Below the pieces are notes generated by a model. It did not search any database. It had not been told where the DNA came from and saw only the letters and a program-made list of their open reading frames with translations. A stretch of 43,432 bases of DNA from a virus: positions 1 through 43,432 of IMG/VR virus record IMGVR_UViG_3300032093_014925. The stretch is one strand, 5' to 3'. Within the stretch, counting starts at the first letter, position 1. Every line of letters starts with the position of its first letter. The translations under genes were made by a program, and so were the position numbers. This document shows positions 13,976 to 22,400 of this stretch, one piece after another.

Positions 13976-15479
13976 AATCCTAGTCATCGGCGGAAACCGG
14001 TCGGGAAAATCGCTCTGCACATTCGTGGAGGATGCCCGGGCCGTCACCGGCCAAGACCCTTTCGACAAATACCCAAAGGAGAGCGGGATACTCGTCGTCA
14101 TCGGAAAAGATTGGAAGCACCTAGGGCTCGTGTGTTTTCCCCTTCTGATGAAACCCGGTGCCTTCAAGATCATCAAGGACGCTGGCACCGGCGAATGGCG
14201 AGCGTTCGATCCGGTTCTCGACGCAGCCAGACGGAGCGAAGCCCGTCCCGCCCCGCCGCTTATCGCTCCGCGTTTCGTGAAGAAAATCAGTTGGCTTCTC
14301 AAAAGTGCCGGCTACTGCCAGAAGATTACGCTCACGACTGGCTGGGAGATTCACTTCTTCTCGAGCGAGGGCGAGCCTGTCCAGGGCTACCAGGCTGATC
14401 GCATCCACGTCGACGAAGACTTGAACGACGAGCGTTGGATCCCTGAGTCTCTCGCTCGCATCGTGGATCGCCGCGGCAAGTTCTGCTGGTCTGCGATGCC
14501 ACACTCGACGAACAACGCCCTTCTCGGGATGAAGGAACGCGCCGACGCGAGCGAAGCAGAACTCGGCGACAAATCGTTGATTCGGCAGTTCCGACTACGG
14601 TTTCTCGACAACCCATACCTCGACGCCGACGAGAAGAAGGCGAGCATCGCCCGCTGGGCGGCCAGCGGCGAGGACGTCCTGCGGATGCGAGCGGAGGGCG
14701 ACTTCACCGTGGACTCGGTGCTCGTCTACCCGTCCTTCGACATGAGCATCCACGGCTTTCCGCGGGATCAGCTCCCCGAGGGCCGCGTGCCATCCAACTG
14801 GTGCCGGTACGCCGTGGTGGACCCCGGGCACGCGGTCACGGCCGTACTGTTCGCCGCAGTGCCCCCAACCGATGACTTCTGGCTCGTCTACGACCAGCTC
14901 TACCTCCGGCAGTCCAACGCCGTCGTGTTCGGCGAGCAGTTCGCCAAAAAGGTGGAGGGGCAGCATTTCCACGCCTTTCTGATCGACGCCCACGGCGGTC
15001 GGCTTCGCGACATCGGCTCCGGCCGGTTGCCCGTCGAGCAATACACCGAGCAGCTCATGAAGCGGGGCGTGCGTTCGCAAATCACAGGCAGCTCATTCTT
15101 GGCGGGCTGCGATGACGTGATCGCCCGCTGTGAAAGTACGCGGGCGGCCATGCACATTCGGCCCAGCGGGTCGCCGCAACTGCGGATTCTGGCAGGCGCG
15201 GTTCCCGACCTTGAGCGAGAGATCAAGCGGTACCGAAAGATCGTCAACTACGTCAACGGGACGGCCATCGTCACGGACAAACCCAACACCCGGGGAGAGG
15301 TTCACCTCTGTCAGTGCTTGGAGTATCTGGCCGCCTACCGGCCGGCCTACCACAAGCCGCCGGTGACGCATCACGAAGTCGATCCCTGGTGGGTGAAGTG
15401 GCTCGAAAAACGCCGCCGCACCGCCGGCGAGCATAAGGGATCATTTGTATACTTAGGCCCACAAGGAGCCCATAACTGA
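13785..15479 (+). CDS. terL: Terminase large subunit
   Basis: A 564-residue packaging motor. Walker A is GGNRSGKS (69-76), Walker B RIHVDED (206-212). The C-terminal RNase-H-like nuclease domain starts near YAVVDPG (Asp346) and has a second acidic strand LIDAHGG (Asp401). AGGGGAGG six bases before the ATG fixes the start. The ATPase pumps DNA into the procapsid through the portal and the nuclease cuts the concatemer. It is preceded by the zinc-ribbon gene, overlapped by it, and followed by a one-base overlap with the next gene. Confidence 0.95.
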   Translation: MAKKPKRHPKLSPPRIPTVPRLTQFERDELKNLQNELRERKIEALKLYRPNPNQEEIHRCRASEILVIGGNRSGKSLCTFVEDARAVTGQDPFDKYPKESGILVVIGKDWKHLGLVCFPLLMKPGAFKIIKDAGTGEWRAFDPVLDAARRSEARPAPPLIAPRFVKKISWLLKSAGYCQKITLTTGWEIHFFSSEGEPVQGYQADRIHVDEDLNDERWIPESLARIVDRRGKFCWSAMPHSTNNALLGMKERADASEAELGDKSLIRQFRLRFLDNPYLDADEKKASIARWAASGEDVLRMRAEGDFTVDSVLVYPSFDMSIHGFPRDQLPEGRVPSNWCRYAVVDPGHAVTAVLFAAVPPTDDFWLVYDQLYLRQSNAVVFGEQFAKKVEGQHFHAFLIDAHGGRLRDIGSGRLPVEQYTEQLMKRGVRSQITGSSFLAGCDDVIARCESTRAAMHIRPSGSPQLRILAGAVPDLEREIKRYRKIVNYVNGTAIVTDKPNTRGEVHLCQCLEYLAAYRPAYHKPPVTHHEVDPWWVKWLEKRRRTAGEHKGSFVYLGPQGAHN

Positions 15480-15781
15480 TGACCCAGTTCTCCATGCCCC
15501 GCCCGCAGCCGGGCGATCTGATCCTGTTTTCCACGGACATTCACCACTTCTCCAATCCGTGCATCGGATGGGTCACGGACGAGCGCGGTGAATGCACGGT
15601 GAACCTCTTGGCTTTCACCCCGACCGGCTTCGTGCAGAAGTCGAGCGTCCACCACAAAGACGATCCGGCCCTGCTGGAGAACCCGGGCTGGGAAGCACTG
15701 GGCTGCTGGGACTACGCCCCCCTCACAACGCTCATTCACAAGTTGGCGAACAATGGCCAAGCAAAGCCTGCCGGAAAGTAA
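15479..15781 (+). CDS. Unknown 100-residue protein between terL and portal
   Basis: The ATG overlaps the terL stop (TGATG) and its end overlaps the portal start by 29 bases. The sequence has PGDLILFSTD, a central IGWVTDERGECTVNLLAFTPTG and a WEALGCWDYAP ending. Small proteins with this layout (a short beta barrel with a C-terminal W) are common between terminase and portal in podoviruses. An SH3-like fold is plausible. Function unknown. Confidence 0.75.
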   Translation: MTQFSMPRPQPGDLILFSTDIHHFSNPCIGWVTDERGECTVNLLAFTPTGFVQKSSVHHKDDPALLENPGWEALGCWDYAPLTTLIHKLANNGQAKPAGK

Positions 15782-17738
15782 TCCGCTGCGCCAACTTGTT
15801 CGCACTTGGACGAAGAAGTTTGAGGCGGCGATCAAATACAAAAAGCCCTTCGCCGATGACGCGAAGGAGGCGGCGCTCTTCTACGATGGCGACCACAACT
15901 GGATGTGGAAGGATGCCTACGCCCGTGGAGAGCGTGGCTACAACAGTTCAATCGCTCCGCCTGCGTTCCGGATGCAGGTCAACAAGGTCTTTGAGTTGAT
16001 CGAGATCTTTGGGGCTGTCATTTACCACCGGAATCCCGTGCGGACGGTGACGGTGCTGCAACAGCCAGACCTGCCGCCCGAAGCCTACGGTCTGCCGGCA
16101 GACATGAGCATGTTGTCGCCCGAGCAGACGCAACTCATGGCGGTCGCCCAGGCCGACGCCGAGTCCCGCATGAGCCGGGACATCGCTAAGCAATTGCTGG
16201 AAGCGTATCTCAACTACACCCCCAACGAACTCGACCTCAAGCGTCAAGCAAAGAAGTTCGTGAACGAAGGGCTGATGAAGGGCATGGGCGTGCTCTGGCC
16301 CGAGCTGGTCGAGATTCCCGGCGAGCAGCCAATTCGGATGGTCGGGAGTTTCTACGACTCGGTCGACAACCTGCTGATCGACCCAGACTTCGACAACATG
16401 GACGATATGCTCTGGTGCGCTCGTCGTTGCGTCCGTCCACTCGAGGAAGTCGCCGCCGAGTATGGGATTCCGGAGGAAGAACTCGGCAAGCATCTCGACG
16501 GCAACACCGAGATCAAGGCCGACAACGAACCGCGATCCTCGAAGCGCAAATCTGGACAGACCCAAAGGCTCGTCACCTACTACAAGGTCTGGAGCAAGTG
16601 TGGCGCCGGTGACCGGTTCAAAGACGCACCGGAAAAGAGTCGGGGCATATTCGACGCACTTGGAAAATACTGCTACCTCGTCATCTGCGAAGGTGTCGAC
16701 TATCCGCTGAACCTCCCGCCGTCGGTGTTGCAGGAAGACGTAGATCCGCAGGCGGGCATCCCGCAGAGCGTGATGCTCCGCACCGCCTGGCCAGTGCCCT
16801 ACTACGTTGACCCCGGCGGCTGGCCCTTCGTCCCGCTCGCTTTCCACCCGAAGCCCGGGTACGCGTGGCCCATCTCCCACATCAAACCGGGAGTGGCGGA
16901 GCTTCGGATGCTGAACTGGGGCATGTCCTTCCTCGCCAGCCGCATCGCGACCAGTTGCGAAACGATCATCGCGGTGCAGAAGGCAGCCGACCAGGAACTC
17001 AAAGATCAGTTGCTCTCGCCCAGCGAGGGTGGCTTCAAGATTATCGAACTGGCCGAGTTGCTTGGCCGGCGGATCGAGGACGTCATCAGTACCTTCCAGA
17101 TGCCGCAGGTGACGAAAGACCTGTGGGACATTCTGACCGCCGTGGCAGAGCAGTTCGCACAACGCACGGGACTCACTGAGCTGGTTCACGGATACACCCG
17201 AGCCCAGTTCAGAAGTGCCGCCGAAGCAACGATCAAACAGGAGAACGTGGCGGTCAGGCCCGACTCCATGGCGAACGAGTTGGAGGACGCCATGTCCACG
17301 CTGGCCCGCCGAGAGGCTCTGGCCGTGAGATGGCTACTCGAGCCGAGCGACGTCGCGCCGGTGCTTGGCCCGATGGGCGCGATCGCGTGGGAGCAACACG
17401 TCGCAAAGCGAGATCTGACGAGCCTCACCCGAGACTTCTTGTTTCGGGTCGAGGCTGGCAGCGCACGCAAACCGAACAAATCGAGCCGCGTCGAGCAGAT
17501 GACGCTGGCCATTCAAACACTGGGGCCGATCTTGGCTCCGCTTGCAACCGGGGGGGTAGTCGAGCCTTTCAACGCCCTAATGAGGGACTGGGCGATGAGT
17601 CTCGACATCGATGCAGCTCCGTACCTCATCCCCCCGCCGCCCCCCCCGCCCGAAGCGCCGCTCGGCCTGCCACCCCCTCCCGCGGGCCCGCAGGCTGCTT
17701 CGGCGGGGGGCGGTTTGCCGCCGGAACTGACCGGCTAA
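15753..17738 (+). CDS. Portal protein
   Basis: A 661-residue protein after terL. Early residues show WTKKFEAAIKYKKPF and FYDGDHNWMWKDAYARG, then AFRMQVNKVFELIEIFGAVIYHRNP, which is the usual N-terminal pattern of podovirus portals. A long helical stem region covers about 440-550, and the C-terminus is Pro/Gly/Ala-rich from about 630 (PPPPPPPEAPLG). Portals form a dodecameric channel at one capsid vertex through which DNA enters and leaves. Confidence 0.9.
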   Translation: MAKQSLPESNPLRQLVRTWTKKFEAAIKYKKPFADDAKEAALFYDGDHNWMWKDAYARGERGYNSSIAPPAFRMQVNKVFELIEIFGAVIYHRNPVRTVTVLQQPDLPPEAYGLPADMSMLSPEQTQLMAVAQADAESRMSRDIAKQLLEAYLNYTPNELDLKRQAKKFVNEGLMKGMGVLWPELVEIPGEQPIRMVGSFYDSVDNLLIDPDFDNMDDMLWCARRCVRPLEEVAAEYGIPEEELGKHLDGNTEIKADNEPRSSKRKSGQTQRLVTYYKVWSKCGAGDRFKDAPEKSRGIFDALGKYCYLVICEGVDYPLNLPPSVLQEDVDPQAGIPQSVMLRTAWPVPYYVDPGGWPFVPLAFHPKPGYAWPISHIKPGVAELRMLNWGMSFLASRIATSCETIIAVQKAADQELKDQLLSPSEGGFKIIELAELLGRRIEDVISTFQMPQVTKDLWDILTAVAEQFAQRTGLTELVHGYTRAQFRSAAEATIKQENVAVRPDSMANELEDAMSTLARREALAVRWLLEPSDVAPVLGPMGAIAWEQHVAKRDLTSLTRDFLFRVEAGSARKPNKSSRVEQMTLAIQTLGPILAPLATGGVVEPFNALMRDWAMSLDIDAAPYLIPPPPPPPEAPLGLPPPPAGPQAASAGGGLPPELTG

Positions 17739-17768
17739 GCGCGGTGGGATGCACTCCCAGGTGCTCCC

Positions 17769-18308
17769 ATGCAAGACGTACCAGCGGACATTCAGCGAGC
17801 CGGTTCTCATGCAGTGCGCATGTATGCGCGGCTGTTATCGGAAGGATACGGCCATCGCTGGGCAGAGATGTGTGCGCTGCAGCAGCCCCCGGGCGTGAAG
17901 GGAACCGATCGGGCCGTCATGCAAGGCCGCTACGCCGAGCAGTGGCTCGACGAGATGCCCAAGGATCAAGCGCAGCGAATCACCCGCGAAGCCCGGGCGG
18001 CCGGCATCAACATCAGTGGCAAATACTACTGCTCTGGCTTGGCAGACAAGCGAGCCCACTGCGATCCCGCCGCGTGGATCGATAGCGCCGCTGACATCAA
18101 GAAAGTGGCCCAGGTCCGCAACCTCAACGTGCGAGGGATTGTCGAGCACCAGGGCGTTGCCGAACCGCCGCCGCCCGCCACACCACTGAGCGATCGGCTC
18201 GTCCGCAAGTTGTCGGCGGTCGAGCGAAGGAACCACCCTGGCAAGAGTAAGCGAGAGCTGCGGGAGATCGTCATCGACAAGTACGCACCGAAGTGGAGGC
18301 GGAAATGA
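17769..18308 (+). CDS. Conserved phage protein of unknown function
   Basis: A 179-residue protein. Its pattern (HRWAEMCALQQPPGVKGTD, then ITREARAAGINISGKYYCSG, LADKRAHCDPAAWI, VAQVRNLNVRGIVEH) is one I recognise from many uncultured tailed phages, always near head or tail genes, with no assigned role. The C-terminal 45 residues are basic and helical. The stop codon overlaps the next start (ATGA). Only a weak ribosome-binding site is seen before its ATG. Confidence 0.72.
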   Translation: MQDVPADIQRAGSHAVRMYARLLSEGYGHRWAEMCALQQPPGVKGTDRAVMQGRYAEQWLDEMPKDQAQRITREARAAGINISGKYYCSGLADKRAHCDPAAWIDSAADIKKVAQVRNLNVRGIVEHQGVAEPPPPATPLSDRLVRKLSAVERRNHPGKSKRELREIVIDKYAPKWRRK

Positions 18309-19447
18309 CATTCACGGCTCAGGACGTCGTCGATCACCTCCTCACGACAACTGGCGGTGGGGCGCAGGATGGAGAACACCGCGCAGTACGTCAGGCCGTC
18401 ATCCACGGCGTTCGGGAGGTTTTCCAGACGCGGCAATGGCTCTGGCACACGAAGACTGGGTATTTCACGACGCAGCAGATCAGCACGACGGCGACCGCCA
18501 TCACAAATGGAAGTAACCAAATCACGGTCGCCAGTTCGACGGGCATGGTGATTGGTCGGCTTCTCGACATCTCTGCGGAATACTTTTCCTACCCAGTGCG
18601 AATCACCGCTATCAGCGGCACCACAATCACGCTCGATGCGGCAGCAAAGAAGACAAAGGGAGCCGAAACTGTCACGGTCCTCGTGCAGACGTACTACGAC
18701 CTGCCCGCTGACCTCAAGGACATCGACGCCCTGGTGACCGACACGGTCGGCACACTTCACTGCTACATCACGCCGCAAGAGTGGCAGCGACTCGAAACCA
18801 ACTCTCGGGGCAGCGGCGAGCCGTACTACTACACACTGATGCGGTCCGACGTGAATTCGGACCGGTACCAGGTTCGTTTCGTGGGCGTGCCGCAGAACGC
18901 TACGGTCGTCCACTACACCTATCGGTATATCCCCAAGATCGTGAAATACATGGGCTATGAGCCCGTGTGCCGCCAAGGCCTTGTCTCGGTAACGGGAGCG
19001 ACCGTCACGGGAACGGGCACTCAGTTTCCGACCGACTGTGCCGGTGCCGTCATTCGCTTCGGAACGGCGACAACGGAGGCGGACCCCGTTGGGGCACTCA
19101 ACCCGTATCAGCAAGAACGGGAAATCGCGGCACGACAAAGCGATACCGGACTCACGCTCTCCGAGGCCATATCTGGAACCATCCCTGGCAACGTCAAGTA
19201 CGCGATCAGCGACACCATCGACTGCTCACCGCAGATGTATACGGCGATCCTCTCGGCCACCGAGATGTGGTACGCCCGGCTTGCCGGCAAATCTGCCATC
19301 GAGGCCGTGCAGCTTTTCAACCGCGACCTGCGGCTGGCGATGGAGAACGACGTCGTGTCTCCGCTCTCAGGCCGGCCTCGAATGCTCGACTACCCGACTG
19401 CCCGTTCGATGGGCTGGAAGTCGGCACAACTTCCCGACCAAGGGTGA
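18305..19447 (+). CDS. Head-to-tail connector or tail-tube-like structural protein
   Basis: A 380-residue protein. The ATG at 18305 follows GGAGG at five bases and is preferred over a GTG at 18293. N-terminal AVRQAVIHGVREVFQTRQWLWH and C-terminal YTAILSATEMWYARLAGKSA form the helical core, as in gp11-like or adaptor proteins of podoviruses. Between them residues 58-124 carry one copy of the beta module (ITNGSNQITVASSTGMVIGR, ITAISGTTITLDAA). Genes in this position sit between portal and nozzle in virions of T7/P22-like phages. Exact role is inference. Confidence 0.65.
   Translation: MTFTAQDVVDHLLTTTGGGAQDGEHRAVRQAVIHGVREVFQTRQWLWHTKTGYFTTQQISTTATAITNGSNQITVASSTGMVIGRLLDISAEYFSYPVRITAISGTTITLDAAAKKTKGAETVTVLVQTYYDLPADLKDIDALVTDTVGTLHCYITPQEWQRLETNSRGSGEPYYYTLMRSDVNSDRYQVRFVGVPQNATVVHYTYRYIPKIVKYMGYEPVCRQGLVSVTGATVTGTGTQFPTDCAGAVIRFGTATTEADPVGALNPYQQEREIAARQSDTGLTLSEAISGTIPGNVKYAISDTIDCSPQMYTAILSATEMWYARLAGKSAIEAVQLFNRDLRLAMENDVVSPLSGRPRMLDYPTARSMGWKSAQLPDQG
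18479..18680 (+). repeat. GTGI-type beta module, copy 2
   Basis: The weakest copy: it has TNGSNQITVASSTGMVIG and ISGTTITLDAAAKKT but lacks the GTGI core. Confidence 0.45.
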
Positions 19448-19450
19448 GCC

Positions 19451-22400
19451 ATGCGCATCGATAAGTGGCTCGGAGCCGTTCCCAGCGTCAGCCCGTATGC
19501 CCTGCCCCCTGGTGCAGCGGTCAAGCAAAACAACCTCCAGATTCAGCGCCCCGGCGAACTGGTTCCGCGAGCTGGTATGGAGGCTGTCTACACCGCAAAG
19601 GACTACGACGAGATCATCGGCGTCTACCGCGTCAGCAATGGCGGAAGCGTCTCAGACACGCTAATCGTCGCCTCCAAGCCGAACGCGAGCACCACGCAGA
19701 TTCGCTACCTGTCTCCCGTCCCCAGCGGCAACGAGAACCAATGGACGGTCACAACGGTTCACACCGCAACGACCACTTCCCGGGAAAGTCCTACCTTCTG
19801 CGAAGACCGGCATGGACGCATCCACTGCTTCTTCGGAAACGGCGTAGCGCCCATTGTCACGACGAGAACGGCCACTCCCGCCCAGCCGATCGGGCTGCCT
19901 GCCCCGACCGTCACTCCGACTGTTACGCCCACCGGCAATGGCTACTTCATCGAGCGAGTCGACGTCGTTAACGGCGGTGGCTCGTACTGGGCACCGCCGC
20001 CAGTGGTGATTTCCGGTGGCTCGCCAACCCGCTCCGCACGGCTCAAGACGATCATCCAGGGCGGTGCGGTGGTGGCCGTCGACGTGATAGACGGCGGAAT
20101 TGGGTACTCGAGCCCCCCGACGCTCACGGTCAACGAGTCTGGAGTAAAAGGCGTCGGCTTTCTTGCCTACGGGGTCATTGGCGTAGACCCAGGCTTGCAG
20201 GGCTTTGAGCCAACAGTGGTGACGACGGGCAATCTGACCAACGCCGGCACTAGCGTCACGAGCGTTGCCAACATTGCTCCAGTCAAGGTCGGAATGAACG
20301 TCCGCGGCACGGGCGTGCAGTCCGCCACCGTTGTCAGCAGCGTGTCCACAGCGACCAACAGCTTCGTAATGGACAAGGCGGCAACGCAGACGCTCGCCGC
20401 CCAGCAGCTTGTCATCAACGGCGCGACGATCACCGGCACGACCAACGCTGCCCTCTCGCATGGCTACGACCTTACAACCGGATCGGTCAGTATCGCGCAT
20501 CTGTCGGGCAGCACCACTCAGGGGGTGAGCGCGACGTTCGACACCGGCTCCCAGCGGTGGTCTGCCTTGCTGCCACTCACGCCGGGGGCCGGCTCGACCG
20601 GGAGCGGTGCGTTCGCCCGATTCGAGTTCACCGCCTTGGTGGATGGGCTTTCCTACGGCCTTGGTGGAACCCAAGACGCCTCATGGCCGGTGAGGCCCAG
20701 CGGGGCGTTCTTTGGCAACTCCACCAACACGATGCTGACGCCCACGAACGCATCCCCCTACACCGCAACGGAATACTGGCGGGACACCGACGACAACACT
20801 CCCTACCAAGCCAATAACACTGGTTCCTTCCGGAACTTCTTCCAGCAATACAAGTGGTCACGAAACAACCACGACTTCTTCGCCGCACTCACCCCGAACT
20901 TCCTTGTGCGATTCCACAAGCGCCGCGAGTACGAGGCCCGGTACCGCAACGTCCTCAACGGCGTGCCCCAGAACCCGTACACGCTCTACGCGGACTTCTA
21001 TACGTATGACTACAGCAAGGTGTCGCTGCGGTACTACACGGGGCCGCGTGACCAGGTCGAGACTGCCAACGACACGGACGACAAGTGGACGTGGACTACC
21101 GCAACGGTCCAGGTCGCCAACGGCCAACCGTTCGTCGACGTCGAGTTGGTGCCCTCTCTGAAGACAGGCACCACGCCCTACCTGACGTATTCGGGCTACC
21201 AGACGCCGATCGTCCGCATCTATCTGAAATACTGCCCCGATTCGTGGCTCAACGTCAGCACTACCGGCGACGGCGCCAATGCGTGCTGCTTGGGCTGGCA
21301 GCGCGCCAACAACACGGGCACGGCACAGCTGACTTCGACCAACACCCTTGGGTGGTGGAACGCCGGACAGGCAGAGAACGGCACATCACAGCGCCCCATC
21401 GTGGACTTCCGACAGGGCTCTACCGGCACTGCTGCTGCGGGAATCGCTGCCGGCACCGTGGAGATCATCCGCACCGGCGGCGGCATGGAGCAAAACACGT
21501 TCTTCGCGCTTCAGTTCGACCAGGTCAACGCAGCCCTGCTCTACCTCTATGCCGGGGCTGAGAACCAGTTTCTCAACTTCTACTCCGGTGGGGCAGGCAA
21601 TCCCTACAAGCACTTTCAGACCAACGCCGCCGAATACGGCCTGGTGTGGAGCAACTTCGACATCAATCCGGCTTCGCCTGCCTTCAGCGACGAGTATTAC
21701 TCCACTTACAACACCGCTCGCGGCACCAAGACATTCACCGACTACAGGATGCGGTTCTATTTCCGGGCGGCGACAGCCACGCCCGGCCAACAAGGGCCGC
21801 CCGGCCCGGTCTTCGGCGAGCCCACGGTGCTGATTCCCGGGACAGGCTTCAAGACCGGCGACACCGCAAGCGTGCGGCTCCAGCAGCGGTCCAACAACAC
21901 CTCCCCACCAACAACGCCCGGGCTCTTTGCAAACAGCAACCTCTACACGTTCAAGGCGATCCAGATCACGCCGGCCTCGACGACCGACCGGATCACAAGC
22001 ATCACCATCTCAAGCGGCGGAACGTCCTACTACGGGGTGCCGCAGCTCGTGGTCACCGGCGGCGGCGGCTACGGACTCAAGCTCGATGCCGTGGTATCCA
22101 GTGGCGCGATCACGCAAGTCAACATTCTGGAGTCAGGGGCCGGGTTCACGAGTTCCCCGGCCATAACCACATCTTCGCAAACGGCAGTGCTGCTCCCCGT
22201 TCTGCGACCCGCTATGCGTGGCACCTACCGGTGTGCCTACCGGTTCGCGGACTGGTCCCAAACCTCGATCGGCACCAGGCTGATCTCCACCACCTCCGGC
22301 TCTGCCCAAATCACCATGCCGAACACCTCGGGCCTGACGCCCGGGATGGTCGTGGAGAACGACGCCCTGCCGTTCATGACGAAGGTGGTGTCCATCGTGG

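Noticed and set aside
15948-17189. 413-codon minus-strand frame opposite the portal gene
   Set aside because: Antisense shadow of a well supported portal protein; no motif. The same holds for 18026-19138 and 34131-35531.
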